Part shown: positions 16,017 to 18,459 of the stretch, one piece after another
Layout of the letters: each line of letters begins with the position of its first letter
Position numbering within the stretch: the first letter of the stretch is position 1
DNA from: Bacteroidaceae bacterium
GTDB taxonomy: Bacteria; Bacteroidota; Bacteroidia; Bacteroidales; Bacteroidaceae
Reading direction: 5' to 3'
Length of the DNA: 18,459 nt
NCBI GenBank assembly: GCA_016302435.1
Contig: JAEDNQ010000024.1
Location: forward strand, 1 to 18,459
Position numbers and translations under genes: made by a program
The notes under the pieces: model-generated
Database searches by the model: none
What the model was told of the DNA's origin: nothing
The model's input: the letters and a program-made list of their open reading frames with translations, nothing else

Positions 16017-16811
16017 ATGAAACTTACAATAGTAAAAGTAGGTGGAAAAATCGTCGAAGACGAATCCACACTCCAACAACTCCTTGGGGACTTTTCCTCA
16101 ATAGATGGTCCGAAAGTGCTAATCCATGGTGGTGGTCGTTCTGCCACAAAGATAGCTGCCTCCCTTGGCATAGAAAGCGTCATGATAGGCGGTAGACGCG
16201 TGACCGACGAGAAGATGCTCAATGTCGTCACAATGGTATACGGCGGTCTGGTGAACAAGAACATCGTTGCTCGTCTCCAAGCTTGTGGAATCAATGCTCT
16301 TGGTCTGACTGGTGCAGACATGAATGTGATGCGCTCTCACAAGCGAGCACCTAAACTCATCACTATGGATGATGGTGCTCAGCAGATGGTAGACTTCGGA
16401 TATGTAGGTGATGTGGACGCTTGTGACGGACAGATGCTGGCATCTCTTATCGACAAAGGTATAGTGCCTGTCATGGCACCGCTGACTCACGACGGTGAGG
16501 GACATATCCTCAACACCAATGCGGACACCATTGCAGGCGAAACAGCCAAGGCATTAGCACCATTCTACGATGTAACTCTCATCTACAGCTTTGAGCATGC
16601 AGGAGTGTTGACTGACCCAGAAGATGAATCGTCTGTCATTGCCCACATCAACGAGCAGTCTTTCGAACAGCTCAAGGCTGATGGCACCGTGAATGGAGGT
16701 ATGATACCCAAAATAGAGAATGCTCTCGATGCCATCCGCAAAGGTGTCAGCAGAGTTATTATTACTAAAGCTGACGCCATAGACGGAAAACACGGAACAA
16801 TAATATCATAA
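16017..16811 (+). CDS. argB: Acetylglutamate kinase ArgB (possibly N-succinylglutamate kinase)
   Basis: A 264-residue amino-acid kinase that phosphorylates N-acyl-glutamate in the second step of arginine synthesis. Family residues are seen at VKVGGK (6-11, phosphate-binding lysines), HGGGRSA at 37-43, GGRRVTD at 58-64, LNTNADT at about 165-171, and GGMIPKIENA at 227-236. Length is normal for ArgB. In Bacteroides fragilis the pathway is known to use N-succinyl rather than N-acetyl intermediates, so the true substrate here may be N-succinyl-glutamate. No other arginine gene is nearby. The start codon is preceded by a repeat array, and the stop codon overlaps the first unit of the next array. 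Confidence 0.95.
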   Translation: MKLTIVKVGGKIVEDESTLQQLLGDFSSIDGPKVLIHGGGRSATKIAASLGIESVMIGGRRVTDEKMLNVVTMVYGGLVNKNIVARLQACGINALGLTGADMNVMRSHKRAPKLITMDDGAQQMVDFGYVGDVDACDGQMLASLIDKGIVPVMAPLTHDGEGHILNTNADTIAGETAKALAPFYDVTLIYSFEHAGVLTDPEDESSVIAHINEQSFEQLKADGTVNGGMIPKIENALDAIRKGVSRVIITKADAIDGKHGTIIS

Positions 16812-16877
16812 AAGACATTATAGTATAAAAGGTCTCATAGCATAAAAGGTCTCATAGCATAAAAGGCATTATAGCAC
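16810..16877. repeat. Four-copy 17-bp tandem array filling the argB-sigma gap
   Basis: Four contiguous 17-base units start at 16810, 16827, 16844 and 16861. Units 2 and 3 are identical (AAAAGGTCTCATAGCAT); unit 1 is AAAAGACATTATAGTAT and unit 4 is AAAAGGCATTATAGCAC. The array begins inside the argB stop codon (16809-16811) and ends three bases before the sigma factor ATG, so the whole gap consists of repeat. Confidence 0.95.
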
Positions 16878-16880
16878 ACC

Positions 16881-17390
16881 ATGATTTCATTCCAGCACGA
16901 TATTCTACCGCTGAAGAATATTATCTTCCGCACAGCCCTGCGCATTGTCCTCAACAAGGACGAAGCGGAGGACATCGTGCAGGATACTCTTGTGAAACTA
17001 TGGCAAACGAGGGAAACGCTGGGCAATGTAAACTCGCTTGAAGCTTTTGCTGTGACCATGGCACGCAATCTTGCTTTAGACCGCAAAGGGAAGATGGACA
17101 ACAGGGTGATGTCTCTTGAACCAGAAAAGCATGACTTTATGGATAGCGCGGCAACATCGCCTGATAGCCGATTGATGGCATACGAAGCAACAACATTTGT
17201 GCAAGACACAATAAATGGACTGCCCGAGAAACAAAGGACAATAATCCAACTTAGAGATATTGAAGGTAAAAGTTATAAAGAAATAGCTGCAGTTCTAAAC
17301 ATCACGGAATCAGACGTTAAAGTTACTCTGTTCCGTGCTCGAAGTACATTGAAAGAAAAAATCTTGAAAAAAAAGTCTCTCTACCTGTAA
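16881..17390 (+). CDS. ECF-type RNA polymerase sigma factor
   Basis: A 169-residue sigma-70 family protein with only regions 2 and 4. Region 2 (about 8-72) includes DEAEDIVQDTLVKLWQ at 27-42, the core-binding and -10-recognition part, and NSLEAFAVTMARNLALDRKG. Region 4 (about 103-160) includes LPEKQRTIIQLRDIEGKSYKEIA and the helix-turn-helix SYKEIAAVLNITESDVKVTLFRAR at 131-154. The ATG lies three bases after the 17-bp repeat array. The stop codon is inside a candidate ECF promoter for the next gene. The downstream gene encodes a single-pass membrane protein, the usual place for an anti-sigma factor. Regulon is unknown. Confidence 0.95.
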   Translation: MISFQHDILPLKNIIFRTALRIVLNKDEAEDIVQDTLVKLWQTRETLGNVNSLEAFAVTMARNLALDRKGKMDNRVMSLEPEKHDFMDSAATSPDSRLMAYEATTFVQDTINGLPEKQRTIIQLRDIEGKSYKEIAAVLNITESDVKVTLFRARSTLKEKILKKKSLYL

Positions 17391-17413
17391 CTTTTTCGCA
17401 TCTCATCCGTCTA
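17386..17413 (+). promoter_or_regulatory. Candidate ECF-sigma promoter overlapping the sigma stop codon
   Basis: TGTAAC (17386-17391), a 16-base spacer starting with five T's, and CGTC (17408-17411, then TA) form the classic ECF pattern of an AAC-type -35 and a CGTC-type -10. The -35 contains the TAA stop of the sigma gene. It points toward the 180-residue membrane protein, with a leader of about 130 bases. Autoregulation by the sigma factor just encoded is inference. Confidence 0.5.
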
Positions 17414-17550
17414 CATGTTAGAGAGCGGAAAAAACAGAGTGTGACGATGACCTCTGATACACGGTAAAACGAGTGAAGAGATTATCTGAATACACTGAAC
17501 AACGAGTGACAAAACTCTCCAAAACAAGTATCAACAAACAGTAGAAGAAT

Positions 17551-18093
17551 ATGGATTACAAGTACATAGAACAACTTATTGAAAGCTACTTCAACTGCCA
17601 GACTTCTCTGCAGGAGGAGCAGATTCTTCGTTCGTTCTTCTCTCAGGAGGATGTACCTGGTCATCTGGCTCAATATGCTGATTTATTCCGATACGAAACA
17701 GATGCTAAGGAAGAAAAACTCGGCGAGGATTTTGACGCAAAAATGATGGAATGCATTGAAAAGCTTGAAACTGCTGACAACGCAGAAAATGATAGTACTG
17801 CTGCACAGAAGACTTTTACGAAAAGAATCGCCCATTTCCGCTTGCGCCGTTTTGCCCCATTCTTCAAGGCTGCAGCCATCGTGGCTATCGCGCTCACTAT
17901 CGGTAGAGCTACCGAACATGCCATAGGTGAGCATGAAGCTGAAGAAAAGAACGCTACAGCTGTTGACACTTACATCAAGACAAAGGATATTCAACAGATT
18001 ATTCTTGTCAAGGATGAAAGTCAAGCTGAAATAAAGACTACATGCGACACAATCCTAAGTATCGCTAACAGCAAAGGCAAAGACGGAATATAA
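17551..18093 (+). CDS. Single-pass membrane protein, candidate anti-sigma factor
   Basis: A 180-residue protein of no recognised domain. Residues 1-100 are a hydrophilic, acidic, helical cytosolic part beginning MDYKYIEQLIESYFNCQTSL, with a basic KRIAHFRLRR just before the membrane. One hydrophobic segment lies at about 102-120 (FFKAAAIVAIALTIGRA). The C-terminal 60 residues would be extracytoplasmic. N-terminal cytosolic domain, one TM and an outer tail, placed straight after an ECF sigma gene, is the usual anti-sigma layout, and proteins with an opening of this kind follow ECF sigma genes in other Bacteroidales. No zinc-binding HxxxCxxC motif is present, so it is not a ZAS-type anti-sigma. 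The ATG is the first of the frame, preceded by an A-rich stretch without a Shine-Dalgarno. Confidence 0.75.
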   Translation: MDYKYIEQLIESYFNCQTSLQEEQILRSFFSQEDVPGHLAQYADLFRYETDAKEEKLGEDFDAKMMECIEKLETADNAENDSTAAQKTFTKRIAHFRLRRFAPFFKAAAIVAIALTIGRATEHAIGEHEAEEKNATAVDTYIKTKDIQQIILVKDESQAEIKTTCDTILSIANSKGKDGI

Positions 18094-18203
18094 GAATATG
18101 TGCATAACGCAATTATTGCTAAAACAATGAAACGCACATACATAGACAAGATTTTTTACTTTTAATATAAACATATCAATGCTTAACTAAACCTAAACCT
18201 ATT

Positions 18204-18346
18204 GAGGACTGTGAGCTGTGAAGCTCTTATGTCCAAAAGTCGCCTAATTCGCGACACAATTGGCAAGGCCCAATTCTCTTAACCAACTTCTCGTGTATAA
18301 CAACACGAAAAAAAGACCTGACACTGCATAATGTCAGGTCTTTTTT
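18204..18346 (+). ncRNA. Candidate structured RNA: five successive hairpins
   Basis: Five hairpins follow each other with short spacers. H1, 18206-18234: GGAC/GTCC outer stem around GAGCT-GTGA-AGCTC. H2, 18239-18255: GTCGC/GCGAC with a 7-base loop. H3, 18258-18275: AATTGG/CCAATT. H4, 18291-18308: TCGTGT/ACACGA. H5 is the terminator at 18308-18346. No open reading frame of note covers the stretch and no known RNA family is recognised. No TAnnTTTG box is seen just upstream. It may be a small RNA, a processed 3' UTR of the preceding gene, or part of a leader for a gene beyond the edge. Confidence 0.35.
18308..18346. terminator. Strong bidirectional Rho-independent terminator
   Basis: GACCTGACA (18315-18323) pairs perfectly with TGTCAGGTC (18332-18340) around the 8-base loop CTGCATAA. 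Flanking A's (18308-18314) and T's (18341-18346) extend the pairing and give a U tract in both directions. It ends the plus-strand transcription and can serve a minus-strand gene entering from the right. Confidence 0.93.
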
Positions 18347-18459
18347 ATTCTGTGAAAGATGGTTTCTTTTTTGCAGTCTCAGAAACTCGTATTGTAATAA
18401 TTGGCATCCTGAAAACTGTTCTTCTAACGAGAAACATTGCGAACGGCAATATTTCTTTC
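18345..18459 (-). CDS. Possible 3' end of a minus-strand gene entering from the right edge
   Basis: One minus-strand frame is open from the window edge for 37 codons, with the C-terminus RVSETAKKKPSFTE and a TAA that touches the bidirectional terminator. A gene end directly against a terminator would make sense of the terminator's A-rich left flank. The peptide matches nothing I recognise, the length is short enough to arise by chance, and another minus frame (ending NVSR near 18424) is equally possible. The remaining 18094-18203 holds no recognisable gene. Confidence 0.2.
   Translation of the reverse strand, partial: KEILPFAMFLVRRTVFRMPIITIRVSETAKKKPSFTE

Noticed and set aside
18127..18165. 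12-codon frame MKRTYIDKIFYF as an attenuation leader peptide
   Set aside because: The aromatic codons are suggestive, but the terminator is over 140 bases away, no antiterminator pairing is seen, and no biosynthetic gene follows in the window.
18239..18308. tRNA gene from the three successive small stems
   Set aside because: No acceptor stem encloses them and no T-loop GTTCRA sequence is present.

Overview
The window looks like chromosomal DNA of a Bacteroidales bacterium, most likely Prevotellaceae. Four things point there. The gene order ftsX, DUF3098, uppP, truB, queA, folK is typical of Bacteroidetes. Promoter -7 boxes fit TAnnTTTG. Start codons lack clear Shine-Dalgarno sequences. The large secreted protein ends in a Por/T9SS-like sorting tail of the kind common in Prevotella. 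Genus-level placement is inference.

Layout. (1) 1-213: the broken 3' end of a small mobile-element-type membrane protein, whose frame is restored by removing one G from each of two GGGG runs. (2) 214-689: a long non-coding leader with a hairpin and AT-rich DNA. (3) 690-4058: a 1122-residue secreted protein with three related beta-type modules separated by helical linkers and a C-terminal sorting tail, followed by a strong terminator. (4) 4157-5736: promoter plus an NhaC Na+/H+ antiporter. (5) 5806-7349: two overlapping minus-strand membrane protein genes, a YqaA/DedA-like protein and an uncharacterised polytopic protein, convergent with nhaC. (6) 7490-13538: promoter, then miaB, ftsX, a DUF3098 protein, uppP, truB, queA and folK, all on the plus strand. 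This group combines tRNA modification (MiaB, TruB, QueA), cell division and envelope lipid recycling (FtsX, UppP) and folate synthesis (FolK). (7) 13611-15875: a periplasmic S9 prolyl peptidase close to DPP IV/PtpA. (8) 16017-18093: argB, an ECF sigma factor and a single-pass membrane protein that is a candidate anti-sigma factor. (9) 18094-18459: a gene-free stretch with five successive hairpins, the last being a strong bidirectional terminator.

The least expected feature is the content of the intergenic gaps. Several junctions on the plus strand are largely built from short tandem repeats, each with a different unit: about 10 bp before uppP, 16 bp before the S9 peptidase, ten copies of a 10-bp unit before argB, and four copies of a 17-bp unit that fill the whole argB-to-sigma gap. 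A candidate ECF-type promoter (TGTAAC, 16 bases, CGTC) overlaps the sigma factor stop codon and points at the candidate anti-sigma gene, suggesting autoregulation. I found no CRISPR array, rRNA, tRNA or insertion sequence. No single obviously new multi-gene system is visible; the best leads are the repeat-filled junctions, the sigma/anti-sigma promoter, the right-edge structured RNA and the modular secreted protein.
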